A stretch of 64,000 nt of DNA from Neoceratodus forsteri (Eukaryota > Chordata > Ceratodontiformes > Ceratodontidae). The stretch lies in the NCBI GenBank assembly GCA_016271365.2, contig CM057454.1:695469501-695533500 (forward strand), in the 5' to 3' direction. Under the pieces are notes generated by a model, which saw only the letters and a program-made list of their open reading frames with translations, made no database searches and had not been told where the DNA came from. How positions within the stretch are numbered: the first letter of the stretch is position 1; each line of letters begins with the position of its first letter. A program made the translations under genes and the position numbers. Positions 54,960-64,000 of the stretch are shown here, one piece after another.

Positions 54960-56090
54960 CCTAACCCCCTTCGTTCTTGTAGTTCATACTATTCCCTTGT
55001 GTTTGTCCTACTCATGTTTGAAATCAGTCTCAGACTTTGTGTGGAACACCTGACTGGGCAAGCTATTCCACTTGAAGAAATACAAAGTGACACATACCCC
55101 AATAATGCAATCATTGTGGGAAATATATACAAATCAGCACAGAAAAACATATTCCCCTTATCCACCACCATTTTCACCCTTCTTGAATCTTTCCCCATTA
55201 AGTTAAATGCATGAACTCTAGTCACAATGCCCTCATTCCTCGTGAAGAATTCATTGTAGTCCATCCTGTTGATTCCCTTCAAGTACTTGTGTCTATCAAG
55301 CCCCTCCCAAAAAAAAAAAACACCCACCTCCCTTCTGGCCACCAGGGTGTGCATGTTGAGGCTTGCCAGCCTCCCCTCATGGGATCTACTCTGCTGCCCC
55401 TGGATTATTCGTGTCCCTTCTCTGCAGACTCCAGGCAGTCCATGACCACTTTAAGGTCAAATTCCAAAATTGTGCACAGTATTCCAGATGTGGCCTCACC
55501 AGGGATCTGTCCAAGAACAATACCACCTCCCCCTTCTACGGGAAATCCCTTTTCCTATGCACCCCAGCAACATGTTAGCTTTCCAAATTGCTCTGGCATA
55601 TTGGGCAGTAGATTTGAAGCCATCACCGATAATGACTCAGAGGCCTCTTTTCCTTAGCAGTCTTATCCACCCCTAACCCTACCATGTCATACTCTGTTGT
55701 TTTTTTTTTGTTTGTTTTTATTAACTACCAATGTGAATAATTCTGCATTTTTTAAAATTAAATTTGGGTAGCCATATCCTTAACTACAATACCTCTATAA
55801 CTTTTCCAGGTCCCTTACTCCCTTCTCATTTTCTACCCTGCCACAGATCTTAAGTGTCATCAACAAAGAGCCAGATCTTACCGTAGATTCCCTCATCTAT
55901 GCCTCAGATGAATATATTAAATAGTACCAGTCCTAGGGCAGATCCCTGTGTTAACCCACTTGTTACCTCTCTGACCCAAGTACTCCGCATTTACGACCAC
56001 TCTCTGAGTCCTTCCCCCAAGACAATGTCCTAAGTCACCCAGGTTTTTTACGAGCACCTTCTGTGGGGTATGGAATCAAAGCTTTGAACC
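54960..56090 (-). pseudogene. CR1-like LINE ORF2 fragment (late RT to C terminus)
   Basis: Read from 56090 down: GLTQGSALGLVLFNIFI (RT motif, complement of about 55925-55975), a FVDDT box where YADDT is usual, then a decayed stretch, YARAIWKANMLLGCI-like sequence (frames near 55560-55640), DRSLVRPHLEYCAQFWNLTL (55440-55520), and GINRMDYNEFFTRNEG, VTRVHAFNLMGKDSRR (54989-55354). The order RT motif, LVRPHLEYC, FFT..., is that of CR1 ORF2. Many frameshifts and stops. The 3' end lies near 54960 and no terminal repeat was recognised. Confidence 0.75.
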
Positions 56091-56337
56091 TGCGTAGAGT
56101 AACAAATTATACATACATGCCTACTAATGAACTTGGAAATAATTTTATCTCCTGAAGTTTGGGGTAGAAGAAGTCACACTCTTATTTAGCTTGCCCCCCC
56201 CGCTTCACTCAATGAAATTATCACCTTCTTCTTCATGGATGCTTATAAATAATTCTATATGCCATTTAATGAAGTAAAGAGAAGGTGCAGATTATTTTTT
56301 AAACTGCTTCCTCAAAGAAGTTTACATGGGCTGCCTG

Positions 56338-56750
56338 TTGGCCCAGTGGCAGTGTGTCTGTCGTCTGCCATACCAGTGACCCGGGTTCAGAAACGGAGTT
56401 AGGGTGCAAGGATGACCAGGGCTGGGAAATAACGTTGATAACACTTCTCAAACCAGAAAGGGGATGGTGCCTTATCTGGCATTGCAGTAACCTCTGTGTT
56501 GGGCAAGGTACCTTGTTCCTCCAGGAGACATACTGCAGTGACCAGGGTCAACACTAGGCCGCTGGCACCATCAAGTGGACTGAGGATGAGAGAAACAAGG
56601 ATATAAAACATACAGATCACCAGGATGACAGACACAGACACTCTTGGGCTCTGCTCCAAGTGACTTTCACCAGAGGGACAGCGGGGGTAGCGGCAGATGG
56701 GGCTGAGAGGCTAGTGAAGGTCAGTAGACCCAGTCCTGAAGACTGGTAGG
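56338..56750 (+). mobile_element. Possible tRNA-derived SINE
   Basis: A tRNA-like head with TGGCCCAGTGGCAGTGTGT (A-box-like) and GACCCGGGTTCAGA (B-box-like) about 35 bases later. The body has no match to the other SINEs here, and no clear duplication was found. The end point is a guess. Confidence 0.4.
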
Positions 56751-56860
56751 GCAATACTGGATAACAAAATGCTAAACTATAGAACCCCAAAAAAAATTCT
56801 TAAGACAGTGGTCACAAATGTTAAGATCGCTGAAAACAATGAAACATCAGTTTTTCTTAC

Positions 56861-57437
56861 CTCCAGTCTCTGAACAATTTCTCGGACATCCTCGGTACAA
56901 CTGTCCATTGCAGAGAGAAGAATACATTCACCCCTTTCATAGAAGATTTTGATGGTCATTAATCCAGATGTCCAGCCAATAACATCCCTACACGAACAGT
57001 TAAATACAACATTTTTGGATTCTTTCTCTATTAGCATAATAAATTCATTGGAGATCCCAAGAAGACATTCAATGTCAGCTGACTGTCCAAAGTCCCGAGC
57101 AATTACATTCCACACTATTGCTCCAATGCTATACAGATGGGCATCCTTTCTCGGTTTGATTTTTTCCTTTTTCTTTGCTCCAAGTGTAATAAAGCTAAAC
57201 TTCACTGATGTATCTACAGTAGCTGTGGTAACAAAGTTTTCTGCCAAGTCTTTCAAGTACTCTTGTCTTGTTCTGGTTGCCATCGCCCGAAACTTCTCTG
57301 ATTTGTGCGCTGCATTTTCAGCATTGATAACTTTGGCTAAAAGAAAATCCCTAAATACTGCTGATTTGGGAAAAGTCACTCCTTTAGGAATTGGTGGACC
57401 AAACGGAGGCACATCTTTAGACCTCGAAACCGCTACA
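56861..57437 (-). CDS. SIPA1L2: SIPA1L2 internal exon: end of Rap-GAP domain and linker to PDZ
   Basis: This 577-nt exon encodes 192 uninterrupted residues. It opens with [19 protein letters not shown], the C-terminal edge of the Rap-GAP domain in SIPA1-like proteins. A helical stretch ([19 protein letters not shown], then [14 protein letters not shown]) follows, then the linker region with [19 protein letters not shown] and [13 protein letters not shown], ending EIVQRLE. The acceptor AG precedes 57437, whose single T completes a split codon. The donor GTAAGAAA starts at 56860. The exon ends on a codon boundary and joins the PDZ exon in frame (QRLE followed by IVTRGCET). The Rap-GAP catalytic residues themselves lie in upstream exons outside the window. 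No break or substitution suggests pseudogenisation. The SIPA1L2 paralogue is favoured by [13 protein letters not shown] and [15 protein letters not shown]. Confidence 0.9.
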
Positions 57438-58637
57438 CTAAAAAAGGGAAAAAAAATCAAAATTATCAAGAAAAAACAATTGTAGCTCAGCAAATAATAG
57501 CTTTGGAATATGTAAGTAGGTGAAAAAGAAAGTTACTTACCTTATGGCTTGATCTTCAAGAACTCCTCCATGGAGCCACACTCTTTGGTCTTACAGTGGG
57601 AAGTGCTAGGGCCCCACAGAAGCACTTTTTTTTTTTAAAACAGGGCTGCCCACCACGGTGTCAGTGCCACCACTTTCCGGAGCCAATAGCTGTCATCAAG
57701 ACCCCAACTGCCTTAGTTCTATTAGCAAGGCAAGAGGAAAAACGCTGTGCATAAAGAAAAGTTAAAAGGGTATAGACAGGGAAAAAGAAAACTAAATTTA
57801 AACAACTAACTGCAACTTAAAGGGGAGTAGCGAATGAAGGGCTTCCCAGCCCATAGTGACTACCCCAGTGCAGCAGGCAGTTTACTTAACTGCAAGAGAA
57901 AAATGATCAGACAGGGCTGTCCATTAGTGCGGTCTAGGGTGAACAAAATAGCAGAGAGCTATAATACTGTCCTGCTTCTTCAATGCCTCAATGGCACAGA
58001 TCCAGGACACTTAAAAGGATGACCTAGTCAAAGTGCGAGGATGCACCTGAGAGCACAGACCATATGGCATTCGACAGTCATGAGCTCCCTACTTCAATAA
58101 TATGAACACCACAAGATGACTGGAAACAACTGATGTGTATTTTCAACAGATCATAGTGGCTATGCAAACTGAAAAAGGCAGCACACTATAGATGGTCTGA
58201 GTTTTAATTCAATGAATGAAGCCCATCGATTATCTCGCTAGCTCGCAACTGCATGTGAGATGAATGTACTTTGTCTCAACAGCTGATATTCAAGTGGGCA
58301 TATAGCGTCAGTTGACAGTTGCATTGTTTACATGTATCCAACATCAAAGTACACTCATTTGACTCAAGATAATGTACAGATGCTGCTCATCTGTTTAACT
58401 GTAACTGCATGTACAGGACATCCAATCAATAGAATTGCATGTAAACCAGAATGGGTTACTTTTTATTTATTTAAAAATTGGTAACTGGAAAAAGCGCACT
58501 GAGCCGAGGCTCGTTTCTGGGTGCAACCTGGGGAAAATAGATACATACAGGGAATATATTTAAAACAGTAAATAAAACACAATGCGTACAGTTATAGAAA
58601 TTTGTACAGGGTTTATACACATAAATATTTAGGTTAA
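57438..58637. other. Intronic sequence with no recognised gene
   Basis: Start of the intron upstream of the Rap-GAP-end exon. AT-rich with no domain or complete repeat recognised. Confidence 0.55.
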
Positions 58638-59139
58638 GCCGGCCCGCTGGCACAGCGGTTGGATTTCCGCTTACGAATCCAGCGACTCAGGTTAGAGAAC
58701 ATGGACCCAGGCAGTCAGAGGGCCAGCGGAGGAAAGAATCGAGTGTCCTCTGGACTGCTCTCCTTCTCCAGGGAGGGGAGGTGGCGCCTGGGGACCCTGG
58801 CGGAGCTGGGAGAACCACAGCTGACCGGCACTAGCATATAAGAGGCGGGATGGGCTGGACATAACTGCACGTTCCCACCCCCCTGGGACAGTCTAAGCGA
58901 TACAGCTGCCCTTGATGGCGTCCGCCCTCGGCTTCAATTAGCTCTCTGGCGACTCTGATCTATCCCATCAGATCGACACTTAGAGCCGGTGCTGCAAACC
59001 TGCCCGGGGGGGCAGCCAGGGGTATCAGGAGTCGCTGCCAATGTGAGTGGAAGTCGTGAGGGTCTGTGACCATGCAGAGATACAGGCGGTCAGTGGCAGG
59101 AAAAAATATAATAAATAAAAAAAATATATATATATATAT
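58638..59139 (+). mobile_element. Complete tRNA-derived SINE with 13-bp target-site duplication
   Basis: 502 bp, flanked by ATATTTAGGTTAA (58625-58637) and ATATTTAAGTTAA (59140-59152), 12 of 13 identical. Head: GCCGGCCCGCTGGCACAGCG (A-box-like) and GCGACTCAGGTTAGAG (B-box-like). Core: CTGGACTGCTCTCCTTCTCC. Tail block GGTCTGTGACCATGC, then an A-rich and TA microsatellite end. Head, core and tail match the D2-nested SINE. Confidence 0.85.
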
Positions 59140-59144
59140 ATATT
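59124..59144. repeat. TA microsatellite at SINE tail
   Basis: About ten TA units at the 3' end of the SINE. Confidence 0.85.
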
Positions 59145-59289
59145 TAAGTTAATGCAAGAACTAAATTACATTTAGTCAAATCAAGGCATCCGGGGGGCAG
59201 CAGAAAGATAGACTGGGGCGCTATTTTAGTGACAAAAGAGGGAGAAGGAAGTAGGCTGGCGGGGGGGGGTATAAATTTATGCAAATTAA

Positions 59290-59480
59290 GTGAATAACAA
59301 TAGCTGCTGCTTCTTGTGGACTGTGAAAAAATTCTGCCATATTTTCTCTCCGGGTAAGATTTTCAAAAGCCACTACAGAATCACTAACTTTTTTCACGTA
59401 TCCTTCAATCTGGACTCCAAACACAGAAATACCTTCAAAGGGGAAATCACTAGCTTTTGTTGCTTTCAGCTTCGGGAAGA
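59290..59480 (-). other. Unexplained coding-like block
   Basis: The minus strand reads about 60 codons without a stop: KASDFPFEGISVFGV, QIEGYVKKVSDSVVAFENL, TRRENMAEFFHSPQEAAA. Codons are strongly G-first (GAA, GTG, GCA, GAT), as in real coding sequence, unlike surrounding DNA. It follows in frame a DIRS recombinase fragment (FINQMHILPTFFP) but does not resemble what comes next in any other DIRS recombinase here. It could be a fragment of an unknown protein, an exon of another gene, or chance. A polypyrimidine stretch ending CGAAG precedes it at about 59475; no GT donor follows at the other end. I do not recognise a family. Confidence 0.35.
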
Positions 59481-61900
59481 AGGTTGGAAGAATATGCATC
59501 TGGTTAATAAACTCTCAGACCACCTTTGGCAGGAACTTCAAATGGGGGCATAGAGCAACCTTGTCCTTGTGGAAAAACAGATATGGCAGCTCCAAAGAAA
59601 GCATCTGGAGTTCACGATGGCTGAGGTGACAGCAACCAGAAACACGGTCCTTCACTCAAATATGACATCTCATACATGTCCATGGTGCTTGAATGGTTTA
59701 CTCATCTACTGCGACAGTACCAGCAGAAGTACCATGGTGGAGGAGGCTCTTGCACTCGTGGGGCCAAGTGATCAAGGCCCTTAAAAAATTGAACAAAGCA
59801 AGCAAACCCTGGCTTGGGGGAAGTCAAGCGCTGCTCTAATGAACAGGAATACTTGCTTCCGCATCAGTTTGGACTTGTCTAGACTTATCATCAGGCCCAA
59901 GCCCAGAATGTCTGAATGGCCAGATTCCTAGACCGATCCACATCTGTCCTGGCACTGCCTGCAATGAGCCAGTAATCAAGCTATGGAAATACCTTGATGC
60001 CCCTGCATCTGAGGAAGGCCGCTATAATAGGTATGCACTTGCTGAACACCCTGCATGCTGATGAAAGCCCAAAGGACATCGCCCTGTACTGGTAGAGTGT
60101 TCTGTTCATGCTGATGCAGAGGAACTGGTAAGGAGACAGATAGATCATGATGTGTTAGTACCTGACCTGGATGTCCAGGGAACAAAACCAGGCCCTAGGC
60201 TCCAAAAACAAGATAAACTAGCTAAGAGTCACCATACCAAATTTTCACCTGTGAATGAATCTGTTCAACACACGCAAACCAAAAATGGGGCACCCCCATC
60301 CATTTTGGCACCAATAAACAGCGAGATACAAATCCCTACAGTGCCAGAGCACCTGGGACAGGCTCGACTGCATTACCCTCTAGGAGCTAAGCAACTTTGC
60401 TCCATAGTGCGGGGGACAGTCTTCATCACTGCTCAGGACTGACAAGGGGGTAAAGTCACAAACTCCAGAGGCAGCCCAATCCCACATCTGCTGGGACTCA
60501 CTTGTCTGAGGTGATAGGGGACCACTGTGGTAGTAAGTGAGAGAGTCCGTCCCCAACCGGAAGCTGCATAAAGATTTGTGACAGTGGAGGAATGGCTCTT
60601 CTCAGCGGTGGAATGGCTCCTTTCAGCCTATCACTTGTCACCCTTACAGGAGGCCCTGGAGGACTAGCCAGTTTGAAGCCCCACTGCCTCCCCCCTTGCT
60701 GACCCTGACCAACTGGTCATGCTGGAGTACTTCGCCAAGCAGAACTGTTGGAAATGCTGCTTCTGCTGCTGCTGAGGTTGCTGTTGCTGCTATTCATAAA
60801 AGGAACCTCAAAAGGATCTCTGTTGCTTGAGTTTGGACTCCTGCTTGGATAGACTGACCAAAGTCACAGAGTCCAGTGTCATACTGAACTTCTCAATCTG
60901 TGCGATGTGGTCCTCCTCCCCAGACCTGAAGAGGTCAGTACTGAAAAAAGGCAGCTCCACCATCTTGTACTGAATCTCCAAAGTGAAAGGCAAGACCCTC
61001 AGCCAGGCCTGCCAACAGATGGACACCGCTGCTACCACTGTATGAGCCAAGATGCTGGCAGAGTTCAGTGCCACCTTCAACTGGTGCTTGAATAAAGCCA
61101 GGCCCAAATCATGGTGGTCTCACATTTCAAAATGGCTGGCCCTTGGGAGCAGACGAATGTAGTCAATGAGTCCCCTGATGAGCTCATGGTAGAACCTGGC
61201 CACTAAAGCTGCATAGATAGCCTAGCAAATGCCCAGGGAAAGTAGCCATATATACCTTGTGACCAAGAAAGTCCTGCTTCTCATACTACTTGTCCAGCAG
61301 CTTATCCGCCTCACCCTGTACTTGGCCTTACAGAAAACCACATATGGCACAAGTCCCTCCAGCGATGGGTATTCAGAGAACCCGGACAGCCCACCTAGGG
61401 GAACATGTACTTGCAGTCAATATGGCATGGAGAAGGCCAACATGAAGCTGGGTGCTGCCAAACACTAAGTGCCAGGGTCCAGAATGGCCCAGGCAAGCCA
61501 GAATGCAAACCCAGTAAGGAATTCTGATCCAGAATGTCCATAACAGGATGGGTTTGCTGCTTCTGAACCTTATGTCCAGGGTTGTGGACCTGTAGTCCAG
61601 TGAGGCCAAGAATAAGGCTGAATCTCCCAGAGTGGAGCAGCTAGCCTGGGAATCAACTTCTGGGATGTGGGGTTGATGAGACTGAATCCAAGTCTGGACC
61701 AAGGAGTGTGGACAACCCTCTCCTATGGTGGCATGACCCCCAACAGGTTATATGAAGGCCCAGACTTGGGCAGAATCGAGAAGTGGTTCCCAGGTGACCA
61801 GTCTCTACAGTGGAGAAATAGATCTGCTGGTCAGGCAGCACATTGCATGATCACCTTGGAGGAAAGGGTACTTTGGGGGTCTTAAATCTCTAAAGGTGGT
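59481..61900 (-). mobile_element. DIRS-like fragment of a second family (DIRS-C)
   Basis: Minus-strand pieces in DIRS order but incomplete. Gag C-terminal domain at 60808-61107 (LNSASILAHTVVAAVSICWQ, AWLRVLPFTLEIQYKMVELP), RT palm at about 60000-60185 (YLSPYQFLCISMN, YQYRAMSFGLSSACRVFSKC, then a box reading stop-LDYW for YLDDW), thumb LDKSKLMRKQVFLFIRAALD near 59840-59930, and a recombinase piece at 59510-59640 (TVFLVAVTSA, LPYLFFHKDKVALCPHLKFL). RNase H and the recombinase C terminus are missing. No terminal repeats found. It is clearly diverged from D1-D5. Confidence 0.7.
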
Positions 61901-61924
61901 CTAAGCACCTGTTTCTGATAAGTT

Positions 61925-62589
61925 GAAACCAGGAATGCTCAAGGACATGGGGCAGACACAGGTAGTACACTTGGTGACCTATTTAACTGTTCCCTAGAGA
62001 ACTGGGGTGGTTCCTATAGACTGGAGGGCATCAAATGTGGTGTTGCTTCACAAGAGCAGGAACGAGGACAACCCGGGAAACTACGGACTGGCTGATCTAA
62101 CTTCCACTGTGGGCAAGCTGCTGGAAACAATCATTAAGGAACAGATATTGGAATTCTTGGAGGCAAATGGATTGCAGGACAGAAGCCAGAATGGGTTTGT
62201 ATTAGGAAGGTCTTGTCAAACTAACCTGAGCTGCCTTCTTTGATGGGGTTACAAAGGCAGTGGACAAGAGCCATGCAGCGGATTCTGTACCTCAACTTTA
62301 GCAAGGTCATTAATTTGTCCCACACAGAAGGCTTATTAAAATGCTGGGCGACCTGGGCATGGGGAACATACTGATCAAATGGACAGAGAACGAGCTGGAG
62401 GGCAGGATATAGAAAGTGGTCGTGAATGAGGCACACCTACAGCCCAGGGGAGACATGAGTGGGTTAACACAAGGATTGGTTCTGGGACCAGTGCTGTTCA
62501 ACATCTTCATCTGTGTTATAAGGGAAGGAATCCAGAATAAAGTATGCCTCTTTGCAAAAGACACTAAGATCAACAGTAGAGTGGACACC
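61925..62589 (+). pseudogene. CR1-like LINE reverse transcriptase fragment
   Basis: Encodes VPIDWRASNVVLLHKSRNED, LADLTSTVGKLLETIIKEQI, NGLQDRSQNGFVLGRSCQTN, then after frame changes SGLTQGLVLGPVLFNIFICV and an FAKDT box where YADDT is usual. It is cut at about 62589 by the DIRS-B terminus. The 5' part abuts DIRS-C. The remaining 3' part, if present, would be beyond the window on the far side of DIRS-B. Confidence 0.78.
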
Positions 62590-62979
62590 AAGAAGCAATT
62601 ACTCACCACAGTAATCTTCTTTCTTCCAAGGTGTCCTTTAGAATCAGTAACTTAAAGTAGCTAGCTGACTAGGCAGTACTGCCCTGGAGGTGTGGTTTAT
62701 ACTAATTAATTAGCATCAGCTAAACAGAGGAGACGGGGGTGGTGGGGTGGGTGCTGAGGAGAGACTGCCTGAAAAGGCACCAGAATTTTTTCGAAGATAG
62801 AGGGGCACATGGCCAAAGAAATGAATCAACAGGTATCAAAAACTATGCAAAAGCATATTAACCATAACTATGAAAACTCTGCTTAAAACGAAGTTCCAAG
62901 TTGAAACGTAACAGATTTGGTTGAAGACAAAGGCAGAGACCCCTGTAGTCAGGTTGTCAGGGGAGGGAGGAAGGATGGG

Positions 62980-63075
62980 AGCTTACTGATGCTAAAGGAC
63001 ACCTTGGAAGACAGAAGATTACTACTGTGAGTAATTTTTTCTTCTTACCCCAGGGGTCCTTTAACATCAGTAACT
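62980..63075 (-). repeat. DIRS-B internal complementary region
   Basis: Its complement spells the end ACCCCTGGGGTAAGAAG fused to AATTACTCACAGTAGTAATC, predicting both element termini, of which only the left is in the window. Confidence 0.75.
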
Positions 63076-63099
63076 CAGAGCAGACTAGAAGTAGTGTAG

Positions 63100-64000
63100 T
63101 TGGGAGGAGGGTAGAAAACCTGCTTAGGAAAGAAGCTCTGCAGCACTGCCCTTCCAAATCTGGCATCTGATCTAGACTGCACATCCAGACATTAATATTT
63201 GGCGAATGTGTGTACAACAGTCTTCCAAGTGGCTGCTTTACAGACATCTAACAGGGGGATGTCCCTGGCAGCTGCCACTGAGTCTACCCCTGGTAGAGTG
63301 GGCTCTGAGGCCTTCTGGAGGCTGAATGAAAAACAGTTCTCGTGGTAGCAGGTTTACCTCTACCTACCTCCCCATAGATGACGAATAGTTGGGTGGAGGA
63401 ACCCCTAACCTGCTTAGTGTGCTCCAAATCGTGGAACAGAGCCCTTTTGATATCCAGACTATGAAGCTTCTGTTCCTCAGGAGTGGACTTTTTGGTAAAG
63501 AACACTGGTAGGGTAATAGACTGGTTAAAGCGGAAGAGACCACCTTAGACAAAAACTTTCTATTCGTCCTGAGCTCAACCTTCTCCCTGAGGGGAATAAT
63601 ACAGTTGGGCTCTGTACATAGAGCTAAAAGCTCTGAAATCCTTCTTGCAGAAGTCACGGCTACCAGGAAAACAGTTTTCCAGGTAACATACTTAAGATGG
63701 GCCATAGCCATGAGCTCAAAGAGGGTCTCCATGAGCTTGGCGATGCACAAATTTAGACCCCAAGGGGTAACAGGCTCCCTAACAGGAGGTTGAAGGTGTG
63801 ACAGGCCTTTAAAGAACTGTTTAAACACTGGTCGGGAGTAAACAGACTTAGGCCTTCCTACTGAGAAGTAGATAGAAACTGCAGCCAAATGCAATTTCAG
63901 TGAAGAGGGACTCAAGCCTGAGGCCCAGAGATGAACTAGGTAGTCCAACAGGGTAGAATCAGTGGCAGAGGAGGGACTAATCCCCTTGCCCTTACACTAA
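63100..64000 (-). pseudogene. DIRS-B tyrosine recombinase, partial
   Basis: The frame at 63364-63948 has SSLKLHLAAVSIYFSVGRPK (core-binding), FFKGLSHLQPPVREPVTPWG, FLVAVTSARRISELLALCTE (first catalytic Arg) and LRTNRKFLSKVV. After a frameshift near 63510 it reads KLHSLDIKRALFHDLEHTKQ. The C-terminal helix QPLGRLLYTHSPNINVWMC (63160-63240) corresponds to ATW...HTFAKYYxLD, with the Tyr region degraded or out of frame. The HxxR box is near 63280-63310 in a broken frame. Confidence 0.7.

Larger units (their letters stand above)
7396..56860 (-). other. SIPA1L2: SIPA1L2 intron of about 49.5 kb, phase 0
   Basis: The donor GTAAGAAA at 56860 and acceptor TTTAG at 7396 define an intron of 49,465 bases between two recognisable exons of the same protein. 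About 80 percent can be assigned to named transposon families described separately. D1 to D4, L2a, L1 and the minus-strand CR1 lie in the same orientation as the gene; D5, L2b and the Gypsy element are antisense to it. I saw no further exon of the host gene inside. Confidence 0.85.
62590..64000 (-). mobile_element. DIRS-like element of a third family (DIRS-B), cut by window end
   Basis: The left 3' terminus reads GCAATTACTCACCACAGTAA, then TTCTTCCAAGGTGTCCTTTA. The internal complementary region at 62980-63075 (AGGACACCTTGGAAGACAGA, GTGAGTAATTTTTTCTTCTT, CAGGGGTCCTTTAACATCAG) contains its complement. A tyrosine recombinase follows. The termini share no sequence with D1-D5, so this is a separate family. 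The 5' part lies beyond 64000. Confidence 0.8.

Noticed and set aside
55211..55657. Plus-strand open frame of 148 codons
   Set aside because: It is antisense to the CR1 ORF2 fragment, whose LVRPHLEYC motif is on the minus strand.
7121..57437. SIPA1L1 or SIPA1L3 as the host gene
   Set aside because: Paralogue-typical residues ([32 protein letters not shown]) fit SIPA1L2 better from memory; an alignment would settle it.
56949..57485. Plus-strand open frame of 178 codons
   Set aside because: It is the exact antisense shadow of the SIPA1L2 exon.
58638..58720. A tRNA gene
   Set aside because: The A-box and B-box similarity is the head of a SINE with a target-site duplication; no cloverleaf can be drawn.
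1..64000. CRISPR arrays, operons or bacterial features
   Set aside because: Spliced exons, SINEs and LINEs show a vertebrate nuclear genome; the repeats are terminal repeats of transposons, not spaced arrays.

Overview
The window is from a vertebrate nuclear genome with very large, repeat-filled introns. Two spliced exons on the minus strand encode adjoining parts of one protein, which I recognise as SIPA1L2 (signal-induced proliferation-associated 1-like 2): the end of the Rap-GAP region plus linker (56861-57437) and the PDZ domain (7121-7395). Both have canonical splice sites and they join in frame (phase 0) across an intron of about 49.5 kb. Everything else is intronic and mostly transposons. 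The mix (DIRS-type tyrosine-recombinase retrotransposons, L2, CR1, L1, a chromodomain Ty3/Gypsy element, tRNA-derived SINEs) suggests a giant-genome lineage such as a salamander, caecilian or lungfish. Sequence alone does not settle which.

Layout. 1-7120: downstream intron with a fold-back MITE and a complete SINE. 7121-7395: PDZ exon. 8650-14326: D1, a 3'-truncated DIRS element with an internal break. 14328-42016: a nested stack. One DIRS element (D2, about 5.9 kb of its own sequence) is split by an L2 LINE (L2a), a SINE, a second L2 (L2b, itself split by DIRS D3), DIRS D4 and DIRS D5 in inverted orientation. Removing the inserts gives D2 nearly the same length as D4 and D5, which supports the reconstruction. 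42757-44690: 5'-truncated L1 with target-site duplication. 45375-53662: decayed Ty3/Gypsy chromovirus with two LTRs. 54960-56090: CR1 fragment. 56861-57437: exon. 57438-64000: upstream intron with a SINE, a short unexplained coding-like block, a second DIRS family (fragment), a CR1 fragment and a third DIRS family running off the window.

How the parts relate. D2 is older than its direct inserts, and D3 is younger than L2b. D3 has the best-preserved coding capacity (uninterrupted tyrosine recombinase and RNase H) but has lost part of its reverse transcriptase. No element here looks autonomous: every copy has stops, frameshifts, deletions or lost catalytic residues. The DIRS copies show the expected inverted terminal repeats and an internal complementary region matching the fused termini. 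D3's insertion into L2b can be checked against L2a and shows no target-site duplication. I saw no CRISPR arrays, rRNA genes or functional tRNA genes.
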